A DNA stretch of 64,000 bases from Allorhizobium pseudoryzae (GTDB taxonomy: Bacteria > Pseudomonadota > Alphaproteobacteria > Rhizobiales > Rhizobiaceae), in contig NZ_CP049241.1 of assembly GCF_011046245.1 (NCBI RefSeq), positions 2,558,001 through 2,622,000 of the forward strand. Direction: 5' to 3'. Positions 52,137 through 60,644 of this stretch are shown one piece after another. Within the stretch, counting starts at the first letter, position 1. Each line of letters opens with the position of its first letter. Position numbers and translations under genes: made by a program. The notes below the pieces were generated by a model, which made no database searches, was not told where the DNA came from, and worked only from the letters and a program-made list of their open reading frames with translations.

Positions 52137-55100
52137 TTACCGTACGCGCCAGATGGAAAAGGGCAGGTGCGGCTGAAGCCTCAGCCTCTGCCACTTGCCC
52201 GTCGCCACGAAAGTCTGGCCCGTGACGAGGTCTTCCAGGTTAAGCGCGCCATGGTCCGGGAGGTTCCATGACCAGAGCGGTATCTCGACATCGGCCTCCT
52301 GCACATGGTGCGGATCGAGGCTGACACCGACGAGCAGGACGTTCTCCCGCCCGGGGCTCGCCTTCTCGTAGAACATGATGTTGTCGTTCCAGGCGATCAG
52401 CTGCTTCAGGCCGAGATGCGAATGCAATGCCGGGTTTTCGCGGCGGATGCGGTTCAGCATCGCGATCTCGCCCTTGATGTGGCCGGGGCGGTCATAATCC
52501 CAGGCGCGGATCTCGTACTTCTCCGAATCCGCATATTCCTTGCGCTTGGCGTCCGGCCGTCCTTCGCAGAGTTCAAAGCCGTTATAGACGCCCCAGAGGC
52601 CGGAGAGGGTGGCGGCGAGTGCTGCCCGGATCAGATAGGCGGAACGCGGGGCGTTCTGCAGGAAATCCGGGTTGATATCGTGCGTGTTGACGAAGAAGTG
52701 TGGGCGGAAGAACTCCTTCGGTGCTTCCGTGGTGATCTCGCGCATATAGGTTTCCAGCTCCCACTTCGTGTTGCGCCAGGTGAAGTAGGTGTAGGACTGC
52801 GAGAAGCCGACCTTGGCGAGACGGTACATCACCTTCGGCCGCGTAAAGGCTTCCGAGAGGAAGACGACCTCGGGATGGCGGTTGCGGATGTCGGCGATCA
52901 GCCATTCCCAGAAGGGCAGGGGTTTTGTGTGCGGATTGTCGACGCGGAAGAGCTTTACTCCGTTATCGACCCACTTCTGCACCACGTCGCGCAGTTCCAC
53001 CCAGAGCGACGGCACCGCATCCTTGGCGTAGAAATCGACGTTGACGATGTCCTCGTATTTCTTCGGCGGGTTTTCGGCGTAGCGCACCGTGCCATCCGGC
53101 CGCCAGTCGAACCAGCCGGGATGATCCTTCAGCCAGGGATGGTCAGGCGAGGCCTGGATGGCGAGATCGAGGGCAATCTCCAGCCCATGCTCTTCGGCTG
53201 CTGCGACCAGCCGGCGAAAGTCCTCGAAGGTCCCGAGTTCCGGGTGGATCGCGTCATGGCCGCCATCCTCCGAGCCGATGCCATAGGGGCTGCCCGGATC
53301 ATTGGGACCCGCGGTCAGCGAATTGTTGCGGCCCTTGCGGTTCGTTTTGCCGATCGGATGGATCGGCGGGAAATAGAGGACGTCGAAGCCCATCTCGCGA
53401 ATGGCGGGGAGCCGTTGGATCACGTCGTCGAAGGTGCCGTGGCGGTTCGGATCACCGCTCTGCGAGCGGGGGAAGATCTGGTACCAGCTGGCAAAACCCG
53501 CCTCCCGCCGCTCGGCATCGAGCGGGATTGCTTGCGAGCGGACGCGGTGTGGGCGTCGGTCGGCCTTTGCCATCAGAGCAAAGGTCTCCGGCGCCAGAAG
53601 CATGACAACGCGCTCGCTCTCTGCTGCCTGGTCAAGTTGCGTCAGAAGATCCTGCAGCGCCTCAGCCGTGTAGCCTGACGCGGAGTCAAGGCTTGCGCGG
53701 ATGAGGTTTACGCCTTCCTGCAATTCGAGCTTAAGGTCGAGCCGCGCCTCGTGCTTCTTCGACAATTCGTAGCGGAAGATCTGGAAGGGATTGCGCCAGG
53801 TTTCGACGGCAAACTCGTAGCGCCCCATGCGGCGCGGGGTGAACTCCCCCCGCCAGCGGTCGTTCTCGATCAAGCGCATCGGCACTTCGGTCCAGTCCGC
53901 CTCGTCAGCGGCCCGGAAGACCAGGGCGGCGGAGATCGGATCGTGGCCGTCACCGAACACATCGGCTTCGACGGTTACCGTCTCGCCGACGATCCGCTTG
54001 ACCGGAAAGCGCCCGTCATCGACCGCGGGCGTAATCGCCTCAATGGCAAGCCGGGGGGAGGCAGCCGCCTCCATCACGTCCTCTGCCGGAACCGCGTCGC
54101 GGATGGCGGGCGAAGCCGTGCCTTCCAGCAGGCGCAGTTCTCCCGGTTGCAGGCGCAGGGCTGCGGGAATGGTGTCGGACTGCGGCTGGTCTGCTGGCTT
54201 CAGCGGCAGAAAGGCGGAAGCTGCCTCGCGCAACGCATTGAGCGGCGCCGGCGCGCTGCGACGCAGGTCGCGGTTGACGACGACAAGGCGCACGCTGCGG
54301 GCCCTGCGTCGATCCTCGCTATCGGCCTGCATGAGCGCGAGGGCCGGGCTCTGGGTGCTGGCAATCAGCTGCAGCGGCTTTTGGGAAAACGCGTCAGCGG
54401 TGCCTTGCAGCCGCCCATTGGTGGCGCGGATTTCGGCCGACAGGTCAAAGGTCTGGCGTTCGGCAAGGCCGCGCAATCCTTCGCCATCTCCGAAGGTCGG
54501 ATCCAATGGTGCGGTCGCACCATATTCGAAGCCGATCGGGATCATCAGGCCCTGGCCGAGCGTCGCGGAGAGATGCAATGCCTGACGGGCGCGGCGCATG
54601 CGGATCTCGGTGCTGTCCATGCCGTGCGCCAGGCGCCGCGCAAACGGCGCCTCGGGAAAGGTGATCTGAAAGGCGAAACGGCGCTGGATCTCGTATTCCT
54701 CCATAAACCAGCGGCTTTCCAGATCCCACCAGGCGAGCGAGGAAAAGCAGCCATGGAAGCCAAGATCGGGCAGGCGACGGCGGAGGTCGAAACTCGTGCC
54801 CGGGGTCCAGGCGAGGAAAACGCACGTCGGATTTCGGTCGGTCGCGATCTTGATCAGCTGACGCCAGGTCTCTTCCGGCACCCGATCAAGCCCGAGGCAG
54901 CGGAAACCGGCCACTCCGGCCTCGACCATCCGCTCCAGCCGCGGACCCCAGGCTGCCAGCATCCGGTCGGCGGTACCGGCATCTTCGGCCATGACCTGTC
55001 GGCTGGATCGGTCGTTGGGGGAGAGACGAGGATCGGCCAGCACGGAAGACGGCGCATCCTCATCGACGGCCTCCCGGTCGAGGACGAGATCGACCATCAG

Positions 55101-55397
55101 CCGCAGACCGTGCGCCTTTGCCATCTCGCAGAGCCTGCGGAGCCCCGCGTCCACATCTTCGCCCAGGCCATAGGCCGGGTCGAGCCGGTCGGCGTCGCGG
55201 GCCACAAACACGCTGCCCCCTGTTGGTCGGGCGACAAGCGGCGCGGTCAAAACCGTATCGAAGCCGAGATCGCTTGCGTGCCGGAACATGCCTTCCCAGG
55301 CCGTACCGTCGCCCAGCATCAGCGGGTGGACGTAATAGAGCCTCGGCGCAGGAGACGGGGTCGTGATCCGGGACGGCAGCGGTTCGGCGACATTCAT
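52137..55397 (-). CDS. glgE: GlgE maltosyltransferase with an extra N-terminal GH13-like domain
   Basis: GlgE transfers maltose from maltose-1-phosphate to growing alpha-1,4-glucan. Its family usually has 650-700 residues, but this chain has 1086. The C-terminal 640 (from about residue 447) hold the GlgE N domain and the catalytic barrel: LDLAIQASPDHPW, KLFRVDNPHTKPLPFWEWLI (nucleophile), VVFLSEAFTRPKVMYRLAK, FFVNTHDINPDFLQ. Residues 20-400 also follow a GH13 pattern (GFDTVLTAPL, RLMVDLVLDREAVD), but the nucleophile motif reads GFRCLGLDRVP (164-174), with Leu168 where Asp is expected. ATG 55397 follows AAGGAGG. Confidence 0.92.
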   Translation of the reverse strand: MNVAEPLPSRITTPSPAPRLYYVHPLMLGDGTAWEGMFRHASDLGFDTVLTAPLVARPTGGSVFVARDADRLDPAYGLGEDVDAGLRRLCEMAKAHGLRLMVDLVLDREAVDEDAPSSVLADPRLSPNDRSSRQVMAEDAGTADRMLAAWGPRLERMVEAGVAGFRCLGLDRVPEETWRQLIKIATDRNPTCVFLAWTPGTSFDLRRRLPDLGFHGCFSSLAWWDLESRWFMEEYEIQRRFAFQITFPEAPFARRLAHGMDSTEIRMRRARQALHLSATLGQGLMIPIGFEYGATAPLDPTFGDGEGLRGLAERQTFDLSAEIRATNGRLQGTADAFSQKPLQLIASTQSPALALMQADSEDRRRARSVRLVVVNRDLRRSAPAPLNALREAASAFLPLKPADQPQSDTIPAALRLQPGELRLLEGTASPAIRDAVPAEDVMEAAASPRLAIEAITPAVDDGRFPVKRIVGETVTVEADVFGDGHDPISAALVFRAADEADWTEVPMRLIENDRWRGEFTPRRMGRYEFAVETWRNPFQIFRYELSKKHEARLDLKLELQEGVNLIRASLDSASGYTAEALQDLLTQLDQAAESERVVMLLAPETFALMAKADRRPHRVRSQAIPLDAERREAGFASWYQIFPRSQSGDPNRHGTFDDVIQRLPAIREMGFDVLYFPPIHPIGKTNRKGRNNSLTAGPNDPGSPYGIGSEDGGHDAIHPELGTFEDFRRLVAAAEEHGLEIALDLAIQASPDHPWLKDHPGWFDWRPDGTVRYAENPPKKYEDIVNVDFYAKDAVPSLWVELRDVVQKWVDNGVKLFRVDNPHTKPLPFWEWLIADIRNRHPEVVFLSEAFTRPKVMYRLAKVGFSQSYTYFTWRNTKWELETYMREITTEAPKEFFRPHFFVNTHDINPDFLQNAPRSAYLIRAALAATLSGLWGVYNGFELCEGRPDAKRKEYADSEKYEIRAWDYDRPGHIKGEIAMLNRIRRENPALHSHLGLKQLIAWNDNIMFYEKASPGRENVLLVGVSLDPHHVQEADVEIPLWSWNLPDHGALNLEDLVTGQTFVATGKWQRLRLQPHLPFSIWRVR

Positions 55398-55588
55398 GGG
55401 GGATCTTCCTCCTTGACGGGTGTGCCTTGGCCTAACGCCAAGGGGAGGGGCAGGTTCCCGCAGAAGGCCCTGGCGATCGGGGGCGGCCGTCGAAACCTGG
55501 CTCAAAGAGGACGATCGACAGCGCCCGTCGGACGCCGCTGCGACGCGGCGGACGGCGGCCTGCGACCTCGTTCAGATGTCGGCGGGCT
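55398..55588. other. intergenic region upstream of glgE
   Basis: This 190-base gap should hold the glgE operon promoter; the operon reads away from it. No clear -35/-10 pair or operator stood out on the minus strand. Confidence 0.4.
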
Positions 55589-55810
55589 TCAGTGCAGCTG
55601 TGCCTCGTCCACGGCATCCTTGAAGCTGGTGCGGGCATCGTCCGCCGGCTGGCGGCCGTCGAGGGCTGCAAGGCAGGTGCGGTGAGCCTGGGCAAAACTC
55701 ATCGTCTTGCGCGCCGGCCATTCCCGGTCCATGAAACGGATCGCCTCCAGCGGATTGCGGATCGCACGTCCGCCCGCGCGGACCGGCTTTTGCCATTGTG
55801 CCTCGTGCAT
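55589..55810 (-). CDS. DUF982 protein (73 aa)
   Basis: ATG 55810 follows GGGAGGAAGAC, a very good ribosome site. The protein MHEAQWQKPVRAGGRAIRNP continues LEAIRFMDREWPARKT and ends with AHRTCLAALDGRQPADDARTSFKDAVDEA. The W-x-x-PV...I-x-x-PxEAxxxL/M-x-x-xWP...C-x-x-AL-x-G...AR-x-x-F pattern is DUF982, a family expanded in rhizobia with unknown function. It lies on the same strand as the glgE operon, upstream of it. Confidence 0.85.
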   Translation of the reverse strand: MHEAQWQKPVRAGGRAIRNPLEAIRFMDREWPARKTMSFAQAHRTCLAALDGRQPADDARTSFKDAVDEAQLH

Positions 55811-55908
55811 GTCTTCCTCCCGATCGTGTGCCTGATGATGCAGGCAACTGCCGGGCGACGATAAAGTTCCAGAGCAGGCGCTTGGAGGCGATCTCGGAAA
55901 GGCGCGTC

Positions 55909-57804
55909 TTAGACGTTTACGACCTTGCCGGCATCCGTATCGTCATTGGTCCCATCGTCGCTCTGCACGCGGTTGCGGCCTGAACCCTTGGCACGGTAAA
56001 GGGCCGCGTCGGCGGCATTGAACAGCATGTGGGCGGTATCGGGCGTGATCTCGTCCGTGCCGGTGGTCGCCGTACCGATGCTGATGGTGGCGTATCCCCA
56101 CGGAAGGTTGCGCTCGTGCGGATACCGCAGCGAAGCGATGGTGCGACGGATCTTTTCGGCGGTTGCCCGCGCGGCATCGGCATCGGCCCGTTCGAGGAGG
56201 ACGGCGAATTCTTCTCCCCCGTAGCGGGCGACGAAATCATCGCGGCGCACGGCGGAACGCGTGGCCGTCGCGACGGCTTTCAGGCAATCGTCCCCGCTCG
56301 CATGGCCGTAGGTGTCGTTATAGAGCTTGAAGCGATCCACGTCGATGATGAGGAGCGAGAGAGGTGTGGCGTTGTCGCGCGCCGCCTGCAGGCGCGTCGT
56401 CAATGCCGTGTCAAAGGCGCGGCGGTTGGCAAGGCCGGTCAGCGTGTCGGTATTGGCAAGCGCGTCCAGTTCGTCGTGGCGCAACTTGCGCCGCGTCACG
56501 TCTCTTGTGATCGCGACGAAGCCGCGCAGTATTCCATGCGCCTCGAGCCGGGTCAGCGTCGTCTCCAGCCAGGCCTCGCTGCCATCCGGTCGAAGGTAGC
56601 GGGAGACGACCCGGTTGATCTCGGAGCCGTCACGCTTGAAGTCGACGAATTTTTCGGTGGTCGTAAGGCGGTCCTCGCGCGCGAGGTGATCGAAGACGCG
56701 TGTGCCAACCAGATCGACCGGGCGACAGCCCAACACATCGACGGCGGCGGCCGAGACATATTCGCGGACACCGTCAACGCTGAGGCGTTCGATGAGATCG
56801 CCGGAGGCATCGGCGAGCAGTTGCAGTTCCTGTTCACGTTGGCGCAACGTCGTCATGCTCGCATGATGGAGTTTTGCCTGCCGGTACCAGCGCAGGCTGG
56901 GCGCTACGGCTGCCACCATCAGGGCGATGCCGATGAACCAGCGGTCGCGGCTGTCATACGCCCATTCTTGTGCGATACTGTCCTGCAAAATGCCGAGCGT
57001 GATCGAGACCGGTGGGTGGCTCGACGCGAAACTTGCCGTGCGGCGCGATCTGTCATCGAGCGACCAGGCTCGGGTCGTCACAGGGGTGGAAAGCTGGTCC
57101 TGCAGATCTGCCTGGACAGGTGGCAAGCTGACCTTTTCCCCGATCCGGTTCGCAAACTCGCTTGTCGCCGCCAGAAGCGTCCCGTCTGTGTGCACCACAA
57201 CGGCGCTCGCACTGCCGAAGGCGCTCATGTAACGTTCCAACAGCGTATTGAACCGGTCGATCGCGAGATGTGCGACGACCACACCGGCAAACGCTCCGGA
57301 CGGATCGTTGAGCCGCTTGGTGATGGTGACGATATGTTCGCCGCTCAGGCGACTGACGATCGGCGATCCCAGCAGAGGTTCATCGGATGCAGTGGTCGCG
57401 TGATACTGGAAGTAGGCGCGATCGGCAAATGTCCGGTGCATGTCGGCATTGGTGACCGTCGTCGCAATCAGATGTCCATCCTTGCCAATCACGTGGATGT
57501 TGCGCAGGTCGGGCGCGTGCTTCGACAATTCCGCGATGATGTGATCGAGCCGCGTGCCCACCTGATCCACACCGCCATAGGCCTTGATTTCACCCGTCAG
57601 CCCGAGAAGAACGATATCGGCCATCTCGATGCTATCCACGACATCGTTGCCGATCGAAAGGGCCGCGTGGCGCAGGCCGTTGTCGAGACCCTGCAGATGC
57701 GCCGATTTGTTGCTGCTTTCTGCCCACAGCGCAAGCGCCGCCACGGCCAGAATGCCCGCCAGCATGACGAGCAGGGTCGTGAAGGGATTTTTCGGCTCGT
57801 TCAT
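55909..57804 (-). CDS. sensor diguanylate cyclase (double CACHE-type, PAS, GGDEF)
   Basis: The 631-residue protein has an N-terminal membrane helix (12-29), an extracytoplasmic dCACHE-like sensor (about 40-285, LRNIHVIGKDGHLIATTV, RAYFQYHATTASDEPLLGSPIVSRLSGEHIVTITKRL), a second membrane segment (about 292-310), a PAS domain with PAC (about 330-455) and a GGDEF domain with the active GGEEF site (VARYGGEEFAVLLE) and DVDRFKLYNDTYGHASGDDCL. It should make c-di-GMP on sensing an extracellular ligand. GAGGA abuts the ATG with almost no spacing, so the start is a little uncertain. Confidence 0.93.
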   Translation of the reverse strand: MNEPKNPFTTLLVMLAGILAVAALALWAESSNKSAHLQGLDNGLRHAALSIGNDVVDSIEMADIVLLGLTGEIKAYGGVDQVGTRLDHIIAELSKHAPDLRNIHVIGKDGHLIATTVTNADMHRTFADRAYFQYHATTASDEPLLGSPIVSRLSGEHIVTITKRLNDPSGAFAGVVVAHLAIDRFNTLLERYMSAFGSASAVVVHTDGTLLAATSEFANRIGEKVSLPPVQADLQDQLSTPVTTRAWSLDDRSRRTASFASSHPPVSITLGILQDSIAQEWAYDSRDRWFIGIALMVAAVAPSLRWYRQAKLHHASMTTLRQREQELQLLADASGDLIERLSVDGVREYVSAAAVDVLGCRPVDLVGTRVFDHLAREDRLTTTEKFVDFKRDGSEINRVVSRYLRPDGSEAWLETTLTRLEAHGILRGFVAITRDVTRRKLRHDELDALANTDTLTGLANRRAFDTALTTRLQAARDNATPLSLLIIDVDRFKLYNDTYGHASGDDCLKAVATATRSAVRRDDFVARYGGEEFAVLLERADADAARATAEKIRRTIASLRYPHERNLPWGYATISIGTATTGTDEITPDTAHMLFNAADAALYRAKGSGRNRVQSDDGTNDDTDAGKVVNV

Positions 57805-57999
57805 TCCTCGGTGGTTCCAGCCTGGCGTGAGGATCGCGAGCGTATCGTGATTGCGTTAGCAACTGCTGAATTTGGGCCTGTTGTTGCCCGGCCAGGCGCC
57901 GGGCTGCAATATCACGATAAACGGGCCGTTAAAAACAACTCCGAAAACCCTTTGGCAACCTCCTCGTCCGATGATGCGCTGCATCAGGATGGGACGGTC

Positions 58000-58683
58000 A
58001 TGGCACAGGCAACGGCAAGCAAGGGACGGCGCCCGCGGCGCAAGGCAGGACGCAGTCGACAGGCGAGCGGGAAAGGTCGCACCTGGCCCTGGCTATTGGC
58101 ACTGGTCGCAACGGCGGGCGCAATCGCGGCTTTCGAGCACAAGCAGGAGGTCATGCGCTGGCTTCCAACGGGGGTGCTGCCCTTATCGAAAAGTCAGGCG
58201 ACAGCGGACAATAGCGCGGCGTCAGCCCGGTCGGACAGTGCCCATACGCTGCCGGTTCATCCGGTCCAGCCTGTGGCGCGTCCAGCGGCCGTTCCGGCAA
58301 AACCGGAGCCGGGCGAGATGACCGGCAAGGGCTTTACCGGCACGTTTTATTTCTGCGGCACCTCCGGTCTCGATAACTGCGTCCAGAGCGGAGATCTGTT
58401 CTGGTTCCGCAAGCAGGCCATCAACCTTGCCGACGTCGTGGCGCCGGAAACTGAAAAGGCCCGGTGCCAGGCGGAACGCGACAAGGGCTTTGCCGCCAAG
58501 GTCAGGCTGCGCGATCTCCTGAATGCCGGCGCCTTCGAGCTCGTCGATTGGCCCAACAGCGACGAAGATCCGCGCGGGCGCAAGCTGCGTGTAGTGATGC
58601 GCAACGGCCAGTCGATCGGTGCGCAGTTGATCCGCGAAGGCCTCGTTCACGGCGTGTCGGACATGGGCAAGGGATGGTGCTGA
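58000..58683 (+). CDS. membrane-anchored thermonuclease-like (SNase) protein
   Basis: The 227-residue protein has a basic N terminus (KGRRPRRKAGRSRQ), one membrane segment (about 36-49, WLLALVATAGAIAAFEHK), a Pro/Ala linker, and an SNase-like OB-fold domain from about 110 (FYFCGTSGLDNCVQSGDLFWFRKQAINLADVVAPET, KVRLRDLLNAGAF, GRKLRVVMRNGQSIGAQLIREGLV). Extra Cys suggest disulphides. Catalytic Arg/Glu positions of staphylococcal nuclease are only partly visible, so nuclease activity is uncertain. The domain is of the type often annotated thermonuclease family. Confidence 0.78.
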   Translation: MAQATASKGRRPRRKAGRSRQASGKGRTWPWLLALVATAGAIAAFEHKQEVMRWLPTGVLPLSKSQATADNSAASARSDSAHTLPVHPVQPVARPAAVPAKPEPGEMTGKGFTGTFYFCGTSGLDNCVQSGDLFWFRKQAINLADVVAPETEKARCQAERDKGFAAKVRLRDLLNAGAFELVDWPNSDEDPRGRKLRVVMRNGQSIGAQLIREGLVHGVSDMGKGWC

Positions 58684-58814
58684 GCAGGGGTGCCGGGTGT
58701 CTCGCGCGGGGAATCAACTCGAAGTCTCTGAACCTTGTTTAGAATTTGGGAACCACTTCAGGCGATTGTTGCGAGGAGTTCAGTGATTCGAAGATGTGTG
58801 TATCAGGAGAGAGT

Positions 58815-59075
58815 ATGACGCTTGCACATTTCCCAGCCGACAGACGGACGGCAGATATTCGGCGGTGTGCGCAGGCGCTCCTTTCCCTTCACGGAGAAGA
58901 GGCAAACCTCTTCTGGCGCCAGGAAATGGCCGGTTTTGCCCGCACGCTGAGCGCCCAGGGCGCTGAGCCTGCCGAAATCTCCCACCAGGCGGCACTGTTC
59001 ATGAATGCCGTGCAGATGGAACTGCAGCAGCTGTTTGCGGAAGACGATCCGGAAGCGCTGGACGCCTGGGCCTGA
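58815..59075 (+). CDS. DUF6074-like small protein (86 aa)
   Basis: ATG 58815 follows AGGAGAGAGT. The cytoplasmic helical protein reads DIRRCAQALLSLHGEEANLFWRQEMAGFARTLSAQG and ends with FMNAVQMELQQLFAEDD. The H/L-x-G-x-x-A-N-x-FWR core recalls DUF6074, a family of small rhizobial proteins. No function is known. A strong terminator follows at 59108. Confidence 0.75.
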   Translation: MTLAHFPADRRTADIRRCAQALLSLHGEEANLFWRQEMAGFARTLSAQGAEPAEISHQAALFMNAVQMELQQLFAEDDPEALDAWA

Positions 59076-59107
59076 CAGGCTCAACCACACGCATTTTGCA
59101 CCACGCG

Positions 59108-59134
59108 AGCCGTCGCCGAAAGCGACGGCTTTTT
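59108..59134 (+). terminator. terminator after the DUF6074-like gene
   Basis: AGCCGTCGC-CGAAA-GCGACGGCT runs into TTTT. The nine-pair stem lies 33 bases after the stop. Confidence 0.88.
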
Positions 59135-59231
59135 CATGCCGTGAAGGCTGATTCGGTCAGGCGGCGAAATCGGGCGGACGGAGGGGGATCTGCTCGGGAA
59201 AGAAGGCGGCAACCGCTATCGAAGTTCTGGT

Positions 59232-59252
59232 AGCCTGAGTATATCTCAGGCT
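59232..59252. repeat. inverted repeat downstream of tRNA-Lys
   Basis: AGCCTGAG-TATAT-CTCAGGCT is a perfect eight-pair hairpin 42 bases beyond the 3' end of tRNA-Lys (minus strand). It may mark the end of the tRNA transcript. Nothing else is visible in 59135-59293. Confidence 0.45.
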
Positions 59253-59293
59253 TATCAGCGCCTTGCGATTGTTCTTTTGAGTCACCGGTTAAG

Positions 59294-59369
<76 letters not shown>

Positions 59370-59414
59370 GTCCGTTTGGCTTCCGTTTGTCTCGGCGCCG
59401 CCGGTGTGATGGGG

Positions 59415-59443
59415 CGTATAAAGGGGAAGTTTCGGCTTGTCTA
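59415..59443 (-). promoter_or_regulatory. candidate promoter of tRNA-Lys
   Basis: On the minus strand TAGACA (59443-59438) and TATACG (59420-59415) are 17 bases apart, about 45 bases before the tRNA. Confidence 0.55.
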
Positions 59444-59630
59444 GCGTCCGGACAAAAAAACTTTCGACTGTTTTCGCCGCTCTGCATTGCCGCGCTGCGG
59501 AAACCCCTGGAATTAAGGCTTTTGCGGTGCAAAACGGCCTGACAAAAAAATGCGAGACCGGTCGCACCTTTACAGTCTGACCGGCGGCAGCCATCTAGTG
59601 ACAGCTATTTTTGTCGGGAGGATGAAGGCC

Positions 59631-60122
59631 GTGAGCATCGAAAGCGATATCGTGCGGATTGGCGAACAGGAAAAGGCCCTCCGCTTCGAGCGGTTTGATC
59701 TGGGGGCAGCCTGGTCGGTGGGGCAGCATATCCACGGCGTCGCTGCCGCCGCCGGGCATATCTTGTCGATCGATGTGCAGATCAACGGAATGCAGGCGTT
59801 CTTTGCCGCCATGCCTGGCGCGCGGCCTGATTTCGAGCACTGGATTCGCCGCAAGCGGAACATCGCCTTGCGGTTTTTGCGTTCCAGCTACGGTGTCGGC
59901 TTGGAGCTTGCCCAGCAGAAGACGACGCTTGAGGAGAAATGGGGGCTGCCCACTGCCGATTACGCCTCGCATGGCGGCAGCGTTCCAATCCTGGTCGAAG
60001 GCGTCGGCTGTATCGGTGCGGTCACCGTGTCCGGCCTTCCGCAGAGGGACGACCATAATCTCGTCATCGAGTCACTGGCGGTGCACCGCGGACTCGATCC
60101 GCAGAGGCTGAGGCACCCTTAA
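59631..60122 (+). CDS. UPF0303 family protein
   Basis: The 163-residue protein begins at GTG 59631, nine bases after GGGAGG. The ATG at 59622 is directly against that site, so GTG is chosen and gives MSIESDIVRIGEQEKALRFERFDLGAAWSVG, as in UPF0303 proteins. ILSIDVQINGMQAFFAAMPG, DFEHWIRRKRNIALRF and VGCIGAVTVSGLPQRDDHNLVIESL are the family core, related to the HbpS/GlcG haem-degrading-like fold. The function is unknown. Confidence 0.87.
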   Translation: MSIESDIVRIGEQEKALRFERFDLGAAWSVGQHIHGVAAAAGHILSIDVQINGMQAFFAAMPGARPDFEHWIRRKRNIALRFLRSSYGVGLELAQQKTTLEEKWGLPTADYASHGGSVPILVEGVGCIGAVTVSGLPQRDDHNLVIESLAVHRGLDPQRLRHP

Positions 60123-60148
60123 ATCATCCTGCGGCATCGGTTACATGC

Positions 60149-60177
60149 AAAAAGGGCCGCCGATGGGCAGCCCTTTC
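60149..60177. terminator. terminator between UPF0303 and GlsB-like genes
   Basis: AAAGGGC and GCCCTTT form a hairpin around CGCCGATGGGCA between converging genes. On the minus strand it ends in five Ts, so it mainly serves the GlsB-like gene. Confidence 0.7.
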
Positions 60178-60199
60178 CGGTCATTTGTCTGGCGATCCT

Positions 60200-60451
60200 T
60201 TACCGCCTGATCATGCGGGCGACGGCGATGAGGATACAGGCCCCGATAAAGCCGGCAATCAGATAGCCAATCCAGCCGCCAAGCACGATGCCGAAGATAC
60301 CGAGGATGGCGTTGGCGATGATGGCGCCGACGATGCCGAGGATGACATTCATCAGAATGCCCATGTTGCTTTTCATGAACTGCTCAGCGAGCCAGCCGGC
60401 AATACCGCCGATGATGATTGCTGCAATCCAGCCGATACCTGCACTTTCCAT
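60200..60451 (-). CDS. GlsB/YeaQ/YmgE-type stress membrane protein
   Basis: The 83-residue protein has three membrane helices. Opening MESAGIGWIAAIIIGGIAGWLAEQFMKSNMGI, then NVILGIVGAIIANAILGIFG and WIGYLIAGFIGACILIAVARMIRR is the Gly-rich transglycosylase-associated/GlsB signature. ATG 60451 follows GGGAGTAAGG. This small family is induced by acid or oxidative stress in other bacteria. The exact role is unclear. Confidence 0.92.
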   Translation of the reverse strand: MESAGIGWIAAIIIGGIAGWLAEQFMKSNMGILMNVILGIVGAIIANAILGIFGIVLGGWIGYLIAGFIGACILIAVARMIRR

Positions 60452-60644
60452 AACCTTACTCCCTCTGTTCCAATGTCGGCCAGTCAACGGGTAAAGGGCG
60501 GCATTGTTCCCATCGTTGAACCACCGTCATAGTTCTGCCCGGAGTTTTGCGTTGATGAGCCGCCCGGCTGACCGAGGGTTGTCCGGCTTTTCTTTCTCAC
60601 CGCTTGTCGGTATCTGGTGATGTTCCTCTCGAAGGTCTCTCGTT

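Noticed and set aside
56029..57999. N-terminal extension of the thermonuclease-like frame (about 657 codons)
   Set aside because: It is antisense to the diguanylate cyclase. The membrane-anchored start at 58000 gives a coherent protein.
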